From contig NZ_CP107935.1 in assembly GCF_036038375.1 (NCBI RefSeq), positions 10,044,001 to 10,108,000 on the forward strand: a DNA stretch of 64,000 bases, read 5' to 3'. The translations under genes and the position numbers were made by a program. The DNA is from Streptomyces sp. NBC_00414 (GTDB lineage: Bacteria; Actinomycetota; Actinomycetes; Streptomycetales; Streptomycetaceae). This document shows, one piece after another, positions 35,110 through 45,100 of this stretch; within the stretch, counting starts at the first letter, position 1; the number at the start of each line of letters is the position of its first letter. A model generated the notes under the pieces. The model was not told where the DNA came from. It searched no databases and worked only from the letters and a program-made list of their open reading frames with translations.

Positions 35110-35474
35110 GTAGTGGCTCTCAGGTTGTGTTGAGAATCGGGAACCTCGTGCGTCTGGCCGGGTACGGGCGGCCCAGGGCCGACGCTGTACCGTCGGCCCG
35201 AAAGGCACGTTGGCGATCACCGTAGCCACGAGGACCGCTCCCCGCGAGAGGGCCTGTGGATCGACGAGCTCGTCCGCGAGCGGTCCAGGTGGCGGCCGGC
35301 CGCTGCCCGCCCGGCGTCGACTGCATCCAACTCCCCTGCAACAACGTTCACTTGCGCATCAGCTTGGGTAGGGCCACCACGTGCACGGGGCCAGGCGCTG
35401 TCGGTGTGCACCGCTCGAAGGCTGGGCGGGCACAGGGCGGACGCGTGGGAAGGCAGAACGAAAGAGGGCGCGGA
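35110..35474. other. 365-base divergent intergenic region
   Basis: Contains the promoters of the divergent nucleotidyltransferase and glycosyltransferase genes; no convincing gene, and no clear palindrome was found. GAGGGCG near 35465 serves the downstream start. Confidence 0.5.
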
Positions 35475-36695
35475 ATGCGGGTGTTGCTGTCCACGTACGG
35501 GACGCGTGGTGATGTCGAACCGCTGGTGGCACTCGCGGTGCGGTTGCAGGAACTCGGCGTGGAGGTGCGGATGTGCGCCCCGCCGGACGAGGAGTTCGCG
35601 CGGCGCCTGGCGGGTCTCGGTGTGGAACTCTTCCCGGTCGGGCGGCCGGTGCGGGAGATGATGCGCGGGGCGGCCCTGCCGTCGGCGGCGGATCTGTCCC
35701 GGTACCGGACCGAGATGGTCGACGCGCAGTTCGACGTGTTCCCCACGGCGGTCGACGGATGTGACGTGCTGGTGGCGGCCGGTCTGGCACAGATCGCCGC
35801 GCGGTCGGTGGCCGAGGCCGCGGGTGTCCGTTACGTGTACGTGTGTTACGCGGCGGTCAACCTGCCCTCGCCATACCACGCGCCGCCACCGCGGCCGGGC
35901 TGGCCGGAGCCGGCGGCGGACGACGTCCGGACCCTGTGGGAGCTGGACGCCCGCAACGTCGACGCGCAGTTCGGTGAGCCGCTCAACGGCCACCGGGCCT
36001 CGATCGGTCTGCCACCGGTGGACAACGTCCGTGACCACGTCTACAGCGACCGGCCGTGGCTGGCGGCGGACCCGGTCCTGGGGCCGTGGCGTGCGACCCC
36101 GGGCCTCGACGTCGTACAGACGGGTGCGTGGAACCTGCCGGACGAACGCCCGCTCCCGGCCGACCTGTCGGCGTTCCTCGACGCGGGCGGGCCGCCGGTC
36201 TACGTGGGCTTCGGCAGCATGCGCCCGGCGCCGGACATCGCCCGCAGGGCCGTCGAGGCGATCCGCGCGCAGGGTCACCGTGTGCTCGTCTCCCGTGGCT
36301 GGGCGGACCTGGACCTGGCCGACGGCCGGGACGACTGCCTCGCCATCGGCGAGGTCAGCCATCAGAGTCTGTTCGGAAGGGTGGCCGCGGTGGTGCACCA
36401 CGGGGGCGCGGGCACGACCGTGACGGCCGCACGGGCGGGCGCGCCGCAGGTGGTCATACCGCTCCAGCTGGCGGACAACCCGTACTGGGCCGGCCAGGTG
36501 GCGGACCTGGAGATCGGTGCGGCACTCGACGGTCCGACCCTGACCGACGACTCCCTGAACGTCGCGGTCAAGACGGCCCTGGCACCCGAGACCCGGGCAC
36601 GGGCCGAGGCGCTGGGCCCCAGGATCCGTACCGACGGAGCCGCGGTGGCCGCGAGACTGCTGGTCGAAGCTCACACTGATCACTCCGGCCACTGA
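35475..36695 (+). CDS. MGT/GT1-family glycosyltransferase
   Basis: 406-residue GT-B glycosyltransferase of the vancomycin/macrolide type. The N-terminus is MRVLLSTYGTRGDVEPLVALAVRLQ and the C-terminal donor-binding domain contains VYVGFGSM and VAAVVHHGGAGTTVTAARAGAPQVVIP with the conserved nucleotide-sugar motif ending PLQLADNPYWAG. No membrane or signal segment. Macrolide-inactivating and aglycone-decorating enzymes share this layout. No polyketide or peptide assembly genes are near, so it may glycosylate exogenous compounds or a product from elsewhere. Confidence 0.9.
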   Translation: MRVLLSTYGTRGDVEPLVALAVRLQELGVEVRMCAPPDEEFARRLAGLGVELFPVGRPVREMMRGAALPSAADLSRYRTEMVDAQFDVFPTAVDGCDVLVAAGLAQIAARSVAEAAGVRYVYVCYAAVNLPSPYHAPPPRPGWPEPAADDVRTLWELDARNVDAQFGEPLNGHRASIGLPPVDNVRDHVYSDRPWLAADPVLGPWRATPGLDVVQTGAWNLPDERPLPADLSAFLDAGGPPVYVGFGSMRPAPDIARRAVEAIRAQGHRVLVSRGWADLDLADGRDDCLAIGEVSHQSLFGRVAAVVHHGGAGTTVTAARAGAPQVVIPLQLADNPYWAGQVADLEIGAALDGPTLTDDSLNVAVKTALAPETRARAEALGPRIRTDGAAVAARLLVEAHTDHSGH

Positions 36696-36725
36696 CGCCG
36701 TAACCGACTGCTAGCGTTCGGGCAC

Positions 36726-37118
36726 ATGGAAGACAGCGTGTACGTGGGCCACGCGGGCAAGGACGCGGCCCTGGACCGGGGATGGTTGCTCGGTCACTTC
36801 AAGGAGCACGGCGATCCTCGCCACAGCGAAGCCGTGGAGGTCAAGTGGGGTGTCCACCCACGAGGCGAGGAGCGGGCGCAGTGGGTGGAGGGCGAAGTGC
36901 GCACAGCCCTCCTGGTGCTCATCTCGGGTCGCTTCCGCATGGAGTTCCCCGGTCGTAGCGTGCTGCTGGAGGAACAAGGCGACTATGTCGTCTGGGGCCA
37001 GGGAGTGGACCACTCGTGGGTCGCGGAGGACGAGTCGGTGGTACTGACCGTGCGCTGGCCTTCCGTATCCGGATACGCGGTGTCACAGGCGGAAGAGCGC
37101 CCGGGTTCGCGGAGCTGA
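36726..37118 (+). CDS. cupin-fold protein
   Basis: 130-residue single cupin domain: HPRGEERAQWVEGEVRTALLVLISGRFRMEFPGRSVLLEEQGDYVVWGQGVDHSWVAEDESVVLTVRWPS has the beta-barrel pattern with one strong histidine (DHSW). The N-terminal metal motif HxH is not kept, so a metal enzyme is doubtful. Proteins of this type often bind small ligands or act as immunity or storage factors. The ATG has no clear ribosome site. Confidence 0.7.
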   Translation: MEDSVYVGHAGKDAALDRGWLLGHFKEHGDPRHSEAVEVKWGVHPRGEERAQWVEGEVRTALLVLISGRFRMEFPGRSVLLEEQGDYVVWGQGVDHSWVAEDESVVLTVRWPSVSGYAVSQAEERPGSRS

Positions 37119-37132
37119 CTGCGTCTTTGCGG

Positions 37133-38017
37133 CTATGCCCCGCCCTGGCGGAACCGGCCCGGCGAGACACCGTACTCGCGGCGGAACGCACCTGCGAAAG
37201 CGAATTCCGTCGAGTAGCCGACCTGCCGGGCGATCGCGGCCAGTGACGTGTCCGTCTCCCGTAGCAGCCGGGCGCCGCAACTGAGCCGCCAGGTCCTGAG
37301 ATAGGTCATGGGTGGCTTGCCGACCACCGACGAGAAGCGTCGTGTGAACGCCACCCGGGACATGCCCACGGTCTCGCTGAGCTGAGCCACCGTCCACGGC
37401 GTCTGCGGTCTGTCGTGGATCGTGCGCAGTGCGGCGGTGATCGCCGGGTCGGAGACCACGGGCCGGCCTTGCGAGTCCTCGTCCTCCAGCCACTGCCGCA
37501 GGACGTGAACGAGCATCAGGTCGAGCAGCGCCGACCGTGTCACGCTCGTACCCGCCCGCGCTTGTACCGCGTCGTCGTCGAGCAGGCCGATGACCGGGCG
37601 CAGTGCCGGGAACCGCTCATGGTCGGGAGTCACCACGAGCGGGTCCGGCATGACCTTCAGATACGGGTGCACCTGGCCGTGGTCCAGGCGGTAGGCGCCG
37701 CAGAGGAACTCGAAGTCGGCCGGGCCCGCGGCCGGTTGGTCCAGACTCAGCGTCACCTGCGGCAGCCCGTCGAGCCGGCACGGAGCGTGACTGAGCCCGT
37801 GATCCGCTCCGGACGTGATCAGGACGACATCGCCCGGCTTCAGGGCGACGGGCGGCGCGTCGAGGGTGACGAGCCAGCCGGTGCCCCGCAGCACCACGTG
37901 GAAACCGCTCCCGGTCAAGCCGGAATACCGCATGCCCCACGAACCCGACTGACGGAATCGTCGAACGGTCTCACGCCCCACCCGGAGGCCGGAGACGGCT
38001 TGGCTGATCATGTCCAC
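37133..38017 (-). CDS. AraC-family transcriptional regulator
   Basis: 294 residues: N-terminal cupin ligand domain (AraC_binding_2 type, HVVLRGTGWLVTLDAPPVALKPGDVVLI) and C-terminal double helix-turn-helix (PWTVAQLSETVGMSRVAFTRRFSSVVGKPPMTYLRTWRL and DTSLAAIARQVGYSTEFAFAGAFRREYGVSPGRFR). Starts at GTG or at an ATG two codons later. Divergent from the thioredoxin-reductase-like gene, with two direct repeats between them, so it most likely controls that gene and itself. Confidence 0.9.
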   Translation of the reverse strand: MDMISQAVSGLRVGRETVRRFRQSGSWGMRYSGLTGSGFHVVLRGTGWLVTLDAPPVALKPGDVVLITSGADHGLSHAPCRLDGLPQVTLSLDQPAAGPADFEFLCGAYRLDHGQVHPYLKVMPDPLVVTPDHERFPALRPVIGLLDDDAVQARAGTSVTRSALLDLMLVHVLRQWLEDEDSQGRPVVSDPAITAALRTIHDRPQTPWTVAQLSETVGMSRVAFTRRFSSVVGKPPMTYLRTWRLSCGARLLRETDTSLAAIARQVGYSTEFAFAGAFRREYGVSPGRFRQGGA

Positions 38018-38048
38018 CCACTGGATTCTATCCGCCGTGCACCGCCGT

Positions 38049-38081
38049 ACAAACGCGTATCGAGCCGCGACAACCGCGTAT
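38049..38081. promoter_or_regulatory. AraC-type direct repeats ACAAMCGCGTAT
   Basis: ACAAACGCGTAT (38049-38060) and ACAACCGCGTAT (38070-38081), 11 of 12 bases identical, spaced 21 bases start to start, two helical turns apart. This is the usual arrangement for an AraC-family dimer. It is located between the divergent regulator and oxidoreductase genes. Confidence 0.6.
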
Positions 38082-38116
38082 GTCCGTGCACGTCAGCGGC
38101 TGGTTCATTGGGTGTC

Positions 38117-39058
38117 ATGAAGAAGGACTACACCTGTATGACCGACATGAAGGACTGCGTCGTGGTCGGCGCGGGGGCCGCCGGAATGAGTGCCGCGCTC
38201 ACGCTCGCCCGGGCCCGGCGCAGCACCCTGGTCATCGACGCCGGCCGGCAGAGCAACCTCGTCGCGGCGGAGATCGGCGGCCTGCTGGGACACGATCGGC
38301 GTCCTCCCGACGGGTTCTACGCCGAGGGCCGCGCGCAGCTGCTGGCCTATCCGTCCGTCGAACTGCACCTGAGCGAGGTCACCCACAGTGTGCGGGAGGA
38401 GGACGGAAGCTTCGACGTCACCTTCGGCGACGGCCGTCGCGAGCGGGCGCGGAGCATGGTCCTGGCACCCGGCGTGGACTACCGCTACCCACAACTGCCG
38501 GGCATGGACGAACGATGGGGAGGTGCGGTCTTCCACTGTCCGTTCTGCCACGGCTGGGAAGTCGCTGATCGCCCTCTGGGTGTTCTCGCGACCGGTGCGG
38601 TCGGCGTGCACGGCGCGTTGAACCTGCGTGCCTGGAGCGACCAGATCACGGTGCTGACCAACGGCGGCGCACTGACCGACCGGCAACGCGAGCAGTTGGC
38701 CATCGGCGGGGTGGGCTGGGACGAACGGCCGATCAGTGTCCTCGACGGGCCGGGAAATGACCTGCGGGCAGCGGTGTTCGCCGACGGCGGCGAAATCCCC
38801 CTGGGCGCCCTGCTGGTCAAGTCGACCCTCTACCAGCGCTCTTCGCTGGCCCGCGACCTCGGAGCGTCCCTGAGCGAACCGGACGAGATGCTCAGCGTCG
38901 AAGCGATCAAGGTGGACGCCATGTGCCGGACCGGCGTCCCCGGGCTCTATGCGGCCGGTGACGCCGCCACCTCGGTCCCACCGTCCATGGCGGCCGCCGT
39001 GGCATCCGGCTATCTGGCGGGCGCCGCCGCCGTCGTGCAACTGGCCGCGGGCTACTGA
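38117..39058 (+). CDS. thioredoxin-reductase-like FAD/NAD(P) oxidoreductase
   Basis: 313 residues. FAD motif CVVVGAGAAGMSAALTLARARRSTLVID, redox-active CPFCHGWE motif (CxxC), and closing FAD motif GLYAAGDAATSVPPSMAAAVASGYLAGAAA. It resembles the low-molecular-weight thioredoxin reductases used in dithiol or holothin-type chemistry, and enzymes that oxidise small dithiols. The NADPH-binding GxGxxG is weak (VLATGAVGVHGALNL), so NADPH use is uncertain. Two other starts (codons 8 and 11) are possible. Regulated, by position, by the divergent AraC protein. Confidence 0.85.
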   Translation: MKKDYTCMTDMKDCVVVGAGAAGMSAALTLARARRSTLVIDAGRQSNLVAAEIGGLLGHDRRPPDGFYAEGRAQLLAYPSVELHLSEVTHSVREEDGSFDVTFGDGRRERARSMVLAPGVDYRYPQLPGMDERWGGAVFHCPFCHGWEVADRPLGVLATGAVGVHGALNLRAWSDQITVLTNGGALTDRQREQLAIGGVGWDERPISVLDGPGNDLRAAVFADGGEIPLGALLVKSTLYQRSSLARDLGASLSEPDEMLSVEAIKVDAMCRTGVPGLYAAGDAATSVPPSMAAAVASGYLAGAAAVVQLAAGY

Positions 39059-39191
39059 AGGTGCCGACCCGTTACCTCCCAAGGGTCCCTGTCGGACATC
39101 GGCAGGATCCCGCGTCCCCTCGCGCGGGGAAACTGCCCTCGATGTCGCCCCCGCGGACATCCCCACTCGATTGGTCGCCGGATAGGGAGGA

Positions 39192-40363
39192 GTGAACCTT
39201 CGTACCCGTGCCGAAGCGGAGTCCTATATGAAGGCGGGCGCTTTCCAGGACTGGCTTGAGCAGCCGGAGGGCAAACGCCTGCTCGTGGCCACCCTGCGGT
39301 GGGAGCAGGAGATCGACGATCGGGGCAAGGGGAAGGACACCGTCGAACCCAGCCGATCGGACTACCAGCTCGGCCGTCACATGGTCATGCACGACGGCGC
39401 GACCCCGCAGCGCGAGAAGGACCAGCTCACGGGGGAGTGGAACGAGCAGATCTTCCAGAACCTCGTCGACACCATGCTGCCTCCCGGTATCAGCGACAAG
39501 GTGCCGGACGCCAAGAAGCACCGGGAGCGGGTCAAGCGTGGCACCGACCTGCTGACCAAGATCTTCCTGATCCTGAAGGAGGGCTTGAAGGTCTTCAACC
39601 CGGAAGAGGGCGTTCACGAGGACTTCAAGGACGACGTCGCCCACGCGCTGGCCTACGGCGGACGCGTCAACATCCGCGTTCCCCAACTGGCCGACGGCCA
39701 GCACGGTTACGAGCTGCCCCAGTGGCTCCACATCACCAAGGAGGACCGGAAGTTCTGGGAGCCCAGGTCGACGCCCGACAAGCCGGTGTACCGGCGCGGG
39801 TTCGGCGCACATCACATGGACATCGGCAACAACCAGAAGGACGGAACACGGGGCCGCTTCGTCGAGAAGGGCGAGATCGGGGCCACCGTGCAGAACTGGC
39901 TGGCCCCCCACAGCCACCTCTACGGCCTGCCCCTGGCCATCAGAGGCATGGGAAACAAGGACTTCCACGGCGACACCATCCTCCCGAACGAGTCGTACGG
40001 ACAGGCGTTCATGGGCTACAAGCCGCCGACTCACAAGCGCGACGGCGCGCTGCAGGTCGGAATCCAGACCGCCGGGCCGGGAGGCAGAACCCCCGACGGC
40101 TACGAGCACGGCCTGACAAGCAGCGAGAAGAACAGCAACCCCGTGAGCCAGGTCGGTGGCCACAAGGACGACAGACCCGGCGCCAAGGCCCCCTCGCTTC
40201 GAGTCAGCGCCATGTCGACCTGCACGAGTTCGGCGACTGGGTGCAGAGGCTGAAGAACCTGGAGAAGGAGTGGAAGACCGCACTGGACGCGGCGAAGACC
40301 CATGAGGAACGCGCGGCCCTGTACAGGGACTTGATCGGCAAGCGCGGCAATGCCGCTTCGTGA
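39192..40363 (+). CDS. uncharacterised protein with frame broken at 40189-40193
   Basis: The first frame runs 353 codons (GTG start at 39192; ATG at 39228 behind GCGGAG is also possible) and loses its pattern at ATSSATG. The -1 frame then carries a good hydrophilic helix, SSQRHVDLHEFGDWVQRLKNLEKEW to GKRGNAAS, ending at 40363. A single lost base in a C5 run (40189-40193) would join them into a protein of about 389 residues. It may be a sequencing error, a real mutation or programmed slippage. No family recognised; hydrophilic and rich in His/Lys/Asp, with DYQLGRHMVMHDG and GFGAHHMDIGNN segments. Toxin-like character is possible but unproven. Confidence 0.6.
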
Positions 40364-40596
40364 GCCGTACCGGGTGAGCCGTACCGGGTGAGTCGCCCGG
40401 TGAGAGGCACCGACTGACCGGACCGTCTCCGCTGCGGGGTCTCCGGGACCGAGCGCCCCCGGGAACGGCCCGCCTACATGCTCCGTGTCATCGGTTCATG
40501 TTCCGTTTACCGCGCAACCATCCGCCGTTGCCGCGTGTCTCACAGGCGAATGTCACCCGTGCGCGGCCTTGGGGCCGTGTGCTTCTAGGAGGACTT

Positions 40597-42069
40597 GTGG
40601 GCATCCGTCGACCAGCCGTATCGACAGCCGTGGCAGCCGCTCTGATCGGCACCTTCAGCGTGCCGATCGTGGCGGGCACCGCATCCGCCGCGGGCCGCGC
40701 CACCACCGTGCGCGAGGACTTCAACGGCGACGGCTACCAGGACGTCGCCGTGGCCGCCCCCGGCGCCACGGTGGGCGGTCACACCTGGGCCGGCTACATC
40801 ACGGTCACCTACGGCTCGGCGAACGGCCTCGACACGGCCCACACCACCGTCATCGACCAGGACTCCCCGGGTGTCCCCGGTGTCTCCGCCGACAACGGGG
40901 TCTTCGGCTACTCGATGGTCCCCCGCGACCTGGACGGCGACGGCCTGACCGACCTGGCCCTGACGACCCGGGAGTACCGTCCCGAAGACAACGTCGGCGG
41001 ATCGGTGATCGTCCTGTGGGGCCGCAGGACGGGTATCTCGGGCCAGGACTCCGTCCGTATCGGCGCACCGGCGAACGCCGATGTCGGCGCCGACATCACC
41101 GCGGGCGATTTCGACGGCGACGGTCACACGGATCTGTTCTTGGACAACAGCGAGGACTACGACTACCGCGACGTCCTCTACGGGCCGTTCGACCGGGCCG
41201 GCGCACCCGCACGCGAGCAGCAGATACTGGCGTTCAGCTCCGACAACACGATCTGCTCCACCGCGGCCGGCGACTTCAACGGCGACGGCATCGAGGACCT
41301 CGCGACCTTCTACGTCTACGAGAACCACGCCGAGGGCGGCAAGCTCTGGCTCGGCACGAAGGACGGTCTGTCCACGGTCTCGCAGCGGCTGTCCTCCGCG
41401 GGCACCACCGCCGTCGCCGACTTCGACCAGGACGGTTACGCCGATCTCGCCACCCGCGTCTTCCCGGGCGGCGACACCGAGATGGTCGACGACCCGGGGA
41501 CCGTCAAGATCTACTACGGTTCGGCCGCGGGCCCCAGCCAGACCCGCACGCAGACCATCACACAGCAGACCGCGGGCGTGCCCGGCGTGAGTGAGAAGAA
41601 CGACGCCTTCGGCGGGCGGCTGAGCGCGGGCGACGCGAACGGCGACGGATATCCCGACCTGGCCGTGGGTGTCCCCGGTGAGGCGATCGGCTCGGTGGCC
41701 AAGGCCGGTTCCGTGGTCCTCCTCAAGGGCGGCAGGGGCGGACTCACCGGCACGGGCGCGCAGGCCTTCCACCAGGACACCGCGAACGTGCCGGGGGTCG
41801 CCGAGAAGAACGACGTGTTCGGCGGCTCGCTGCGGCTGCTCGACGTGACGGGTGACGGAAAGGCGGACCTGACCGTCGGCGCGCCGGGAGAGGACCTCGG
41901 CACGGTCAGGAACGGCGGCGCGGTGTGGCTGCTGCGCGGCGCGACAGCCGGCCTGACGGCTTCGAAGTCGGCCGCGCACAACCCCGTGGACCTCGGAACG
42001 CCGTCGGCACAGGCCGAGTACGGCGAGAACCTCAGCGGTGACAACGGCCCGGGCGTAGAGATCCGCTAG
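40597..42069 (+). CDS. secreted FG-GAP repeat beta-propeller protein
   Basis: 490 residues. Start is GTG behind AGGAGG (spaced four bases); an upstream longer frame lacks a ribosome site. Signal peptide ends ASAAG around residue 34. Seven calcium-binding repeats of the form DFNGDGYQDVAV (DLDGDGLTDLAL, DFDGDGHTDLFL, DFNGDGIEDLAT, DFDQDGYADLAT, DANGDGYPDLAV, DVTGDGKADLTV) indicate a seven-bladed integrin-alpha-like propeller. It is exported and probably binds a carbohydrate or protein partner; no catalytic motif is visible. Confidence 0.88.
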   Translation: MGIRRPAVSTAVAAALIGTFSVPIVAGTASAAGRATTVREDFNGDGYQDVAVAAPGATVGGHTWAGYITVTYGSANGLDTAHTTVIDQDSPGVPGVSADNGVFGYSMVPRDLDGDGLTDLALTTREYRPEDNVGGSVIVLWGRRTGISGQDSVRIGAPANADVGADITAGDFDGDGHTDLFLDNSEDYDYRDVLYGPFDRAGAPAREQQILAFSSDNTICSTAAGDFNGDGIEDLATFYVYENHAEGGKLWLGTKDGLSTVSQRLSSAGTTAVADFDQDGYADLATRVFPGGDTEMVDDPGTVKIYYGSAAGPSQTRTQTITQQTAGVPGVSEKNDAFGGRLSAGDANGDGYPDLAVGVPGEAIGSVAKAGSVVLLKGGRGGLTGTGAQAFHQDTANVPGVAEKNDVFGGSLRLLDVTGDGKADLTVGAPGEDLGTVRNGGAVWLLRGATAGLTASKSAAHNPVDLGTPSAQAEYGENLSGDNGPGVEIR

Positions 42070-42109
42070 CCACCGCTGCCCGACCGACGAGTCGACCGCC
42101 CTGCCGCTT

Positions 42110-42138
42110 CCGGTGCCTGCCGCTCGGGCAGGCACCGG
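42110..42138. terminator. bidirectional hairpin terminator
   Basis: Perfect 12-bp stem CCGGTGCCTGCC / GGCAGGCACCGG with a 5-base loop between the convergent FG-GAP and GH78 genes. Confidence 0.8.
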
Positions 42139-42157
42139 CCCCTGAATCCTTGGCGTC

Positions 42158-45100
42158 CTAGCCGGTGACCCGGAAGACGTGGCTGCCCGCACCGACGGTG
42201 AAGCGGGCGTAGCCGTCCCTGCGCTCGCCGCCCTTCGCCGCCGCCGGTGCGTGTGCCTTCTGCCGGGCCGTCACCGGTACGAGGACTTCGGCGGTCGACC
42301 CCACGGGCACGTCGACGCGCAGGGTGACTTGTCCCTTCTTCCGGGTCCATGACGAGGCGATCCGGCCGAACGGCGACTCGACGTGGGCGGAGGCGTGTGT
42401 CAGGTCGCCGACGAGGCTGGGGCGGATCCTCACCTTCGTGTAACCGGGTGCGGCGGGTTCGATCCCGGCGACACCCTGGTAGAGCCAGTCGTCCACCGTG
42501 CCCATGAACGCGTGGTCGTGCGAGCGCGAGTTCGCGTTCCACTCCTCCCACATGGTCGTGGCGCCCAGGCTCTCGAACCAGTAACCCCAGCCTGGATAGG
42601 TCGGGTTGGTGGCCACGGTGTACGCCAGGTCGGCGTGCCCGGCCTCGGTGAGGACCGGCAGGAGCACCTTGGTGCCGAGCGCGCCGGTGTCCAGATGGTC
42701 GTCACGGGTGTGGATGTCGTCGACGAGACTGTCGATCACGGCCCGTCGGTGCTCCTCGGGCACCAGGCCGAAACTCAGCGGGAGAAGGTTCGACGTCTGG
42801 CGGTAGCCCGCGTCCCTGTTGTCGTAGTAGGCGTGCTCGTCCGGGTCGTAGAACGTGGCGTTGAAGGTGTCCTTGACCTGGGCGGCGAAGGACTCGAAGT
42901 GCCGCGCGTCGGCGTCGTGACCCAGCGCCCTCGCCATCGTGGCGAGCCGTGTCGCGGTGAGGTAGATGTACGAGGTCCCGGACAGCCGGGTGCCCTCAGG
43001 AGCGTTGGCACCTTCCGGGGAGAGCCAGTCACCGTAGCTGAAGCCGGTGTAGATACCGCCGGTGGCGGCGATGTCGTGCTCGTAGTACGTCAGCCAGGCC
43101 TTCATGCCGTCGTAGTTGTCGGCGACCGCCTCGGTGTCGCCGTAGTACCAGAAGAGGTCCCAGGTGCCGAGGATGTAACTGGCTGACCAGATGGGGTCCT
43201 TGACCTTCTTGCCCGACTCGGTGGTGGGGACGGTGGGACCGATCGATCCGTCGGCGTTCTGGTCGTCGCGGTGCGAGCGCATCCAGTTCGCGAGGAAGTT
43301 CTGCATGTCGAAGTTCGCGATCGCCGAGTCCGCGAACAGGAAGCCGTCGGCCGTGTAGGGCCGCTTCTCGTACATGGGTGTGTCGGTCGGGATCGAGTGC
43401 AGGTTGTTGAGGATCGTGTCGGCCTGCGCGTCCTGGTAGCGGTTCAGCAGGCCGTCCGAGCTGGTGAAGCCGCCCGTGGACGTCACCGCGGTGTGCACCC
43501 TCATCCCGTCGGCCGAACGGAGGGTGACTCCCTTGGGAACGACGACCTGGGCGTAGCGGAAACCGGCGTAGCTGTAACTCGGCTGGTAGTGCTCCACTCC
43601 GTCGCCCTTGAGGGTGTACGAGTAGGTCTGCAGCCCCATCCCGAAGGCGCCGGTGTTGTCGACGGTGCCGTCGGCACGCAGCTTCTCGCCGTAGGTGACG
43701 GTGACCGTCGCCCCGGCCGGCCCTTCGACGCCGACGCGCGCCCAGCCGGCGGTGGGGCTGCCGTAGTCGTAGACGTGGGTGCCGTCCGCCGGAGTGGTGG
43801 TGTGCTCGGCCTTCAGCCGGTCGGTGACCTTGATGGGCGGGAAGTCCTCCGAGCGGAGTGTGCCCTTCGGGCCGTCGACCTTCAGCGCGGAGTGCCAGGT
43901 GCTGTCGTCGAAGCCCGTACGGTTCCACCCGGGCTGTTCCGCCCGGGCGTCGTAGGTCTCACCGAACCAGAGCGACTGCGTGGCCGTCGGCCCGTCGGAC
44001 ACCTTCCACCCGCCGCCGCTGACCACTCGCTGACGCTTTCCGTCGGCGTAGGTGATGTCGAGCTCCAGCTTGAGTTTGGGCTCGCCCCACCAGGACGACG
44101 CCTTCCACTCGTCCGGGTTGTCCATCGCGTAGTAGCCGCGCCCCAGGCTGACCCCTACGGCGTTGCCGCCGGTGCGCAGCGCGTCGGTGACGTCGTACGT
44201 CGAGTACAGGACGGTCTTGTCGTACACCGTGAATCCGGGTTCGAGTTCCCGGTCGCCGATCCGTTTGCCGTTCAGGTAGAGCTTGTTGTAGCCGAGGCCC
44301 GCGATGTGGGCCCGTGCCGACGCGACGCGCCTGCCGGCGGTGAACTCGTCGCGCAGCAGCGTCTCGGGGGGCGGCGGAGCCGACACCGACCGGCCCCAGG
44401 GACCTGCGCCGTAGGCGGCGGCCTTGAGGGCGCTCGGCCACTTCCCGTCGTCGTACGCGGGCTGCTCCCACCCGGCGTCCAAGGAGCCGGAAGCTTTCCA
44501 GCTGTCGTCGGTGACGAGGTCGGCGGGCGCTCCCGACCCCTGGAAGTTCAGGCTCCCGAGCACGCCCGACGGGCCTTGGTTGGTGTTCGTCGCCTCGACG
44601 GCCAGCACGTTGGTGCCCGCGTGGAGGTACGAGGCGATGTCGATGACGCTCGCCGACTTCCATGCGTCCGCGACGCGAGGAGAGCTCGCCGCCCGGGTGC
44701 CGTTGACGTACAGCGTGAACTGGTCGTCGGCGGTGAGTTGCAGCTCCGCCGTCGTGAGCTGAGCTTCGGTGGGCAGATCGAAGCTCCGGCGCAGGTAGCG
44801 CGTCCCGGCGGGGGCCGAGTCGGACGGGTCGTCCTCGGGGTACCAGATCCAGTTCGCGTCGTCGAGCCGCAGCGTCGGCGCCTTGTCGTGCGCTCCGATC
44901 CACGTTCCCTGGAAGTCGGCGGGATCGACGAAGGCGGTCTCGAAGCGTGTCTCACCGCTCCACGGCGACACCTTCGCGGACCCGTCCCAGACCCGTACAC
45001 GCCAGTAGTAGCGCGTACGCGAGGTGAGGGCGGGGCCGTTGTACGTCACGTCGAAGGACCTGGCGGAGCGCACGCGACCGCTGTCCCAGACCCCGCCCCG

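Noticed and set aside
40498..40596. N-terminal extension of the FG-GAP protein
   Set aside because: GTG at 40597 has an ideal AGGAGG and directly precedes a signal peptide; the extension has neither.
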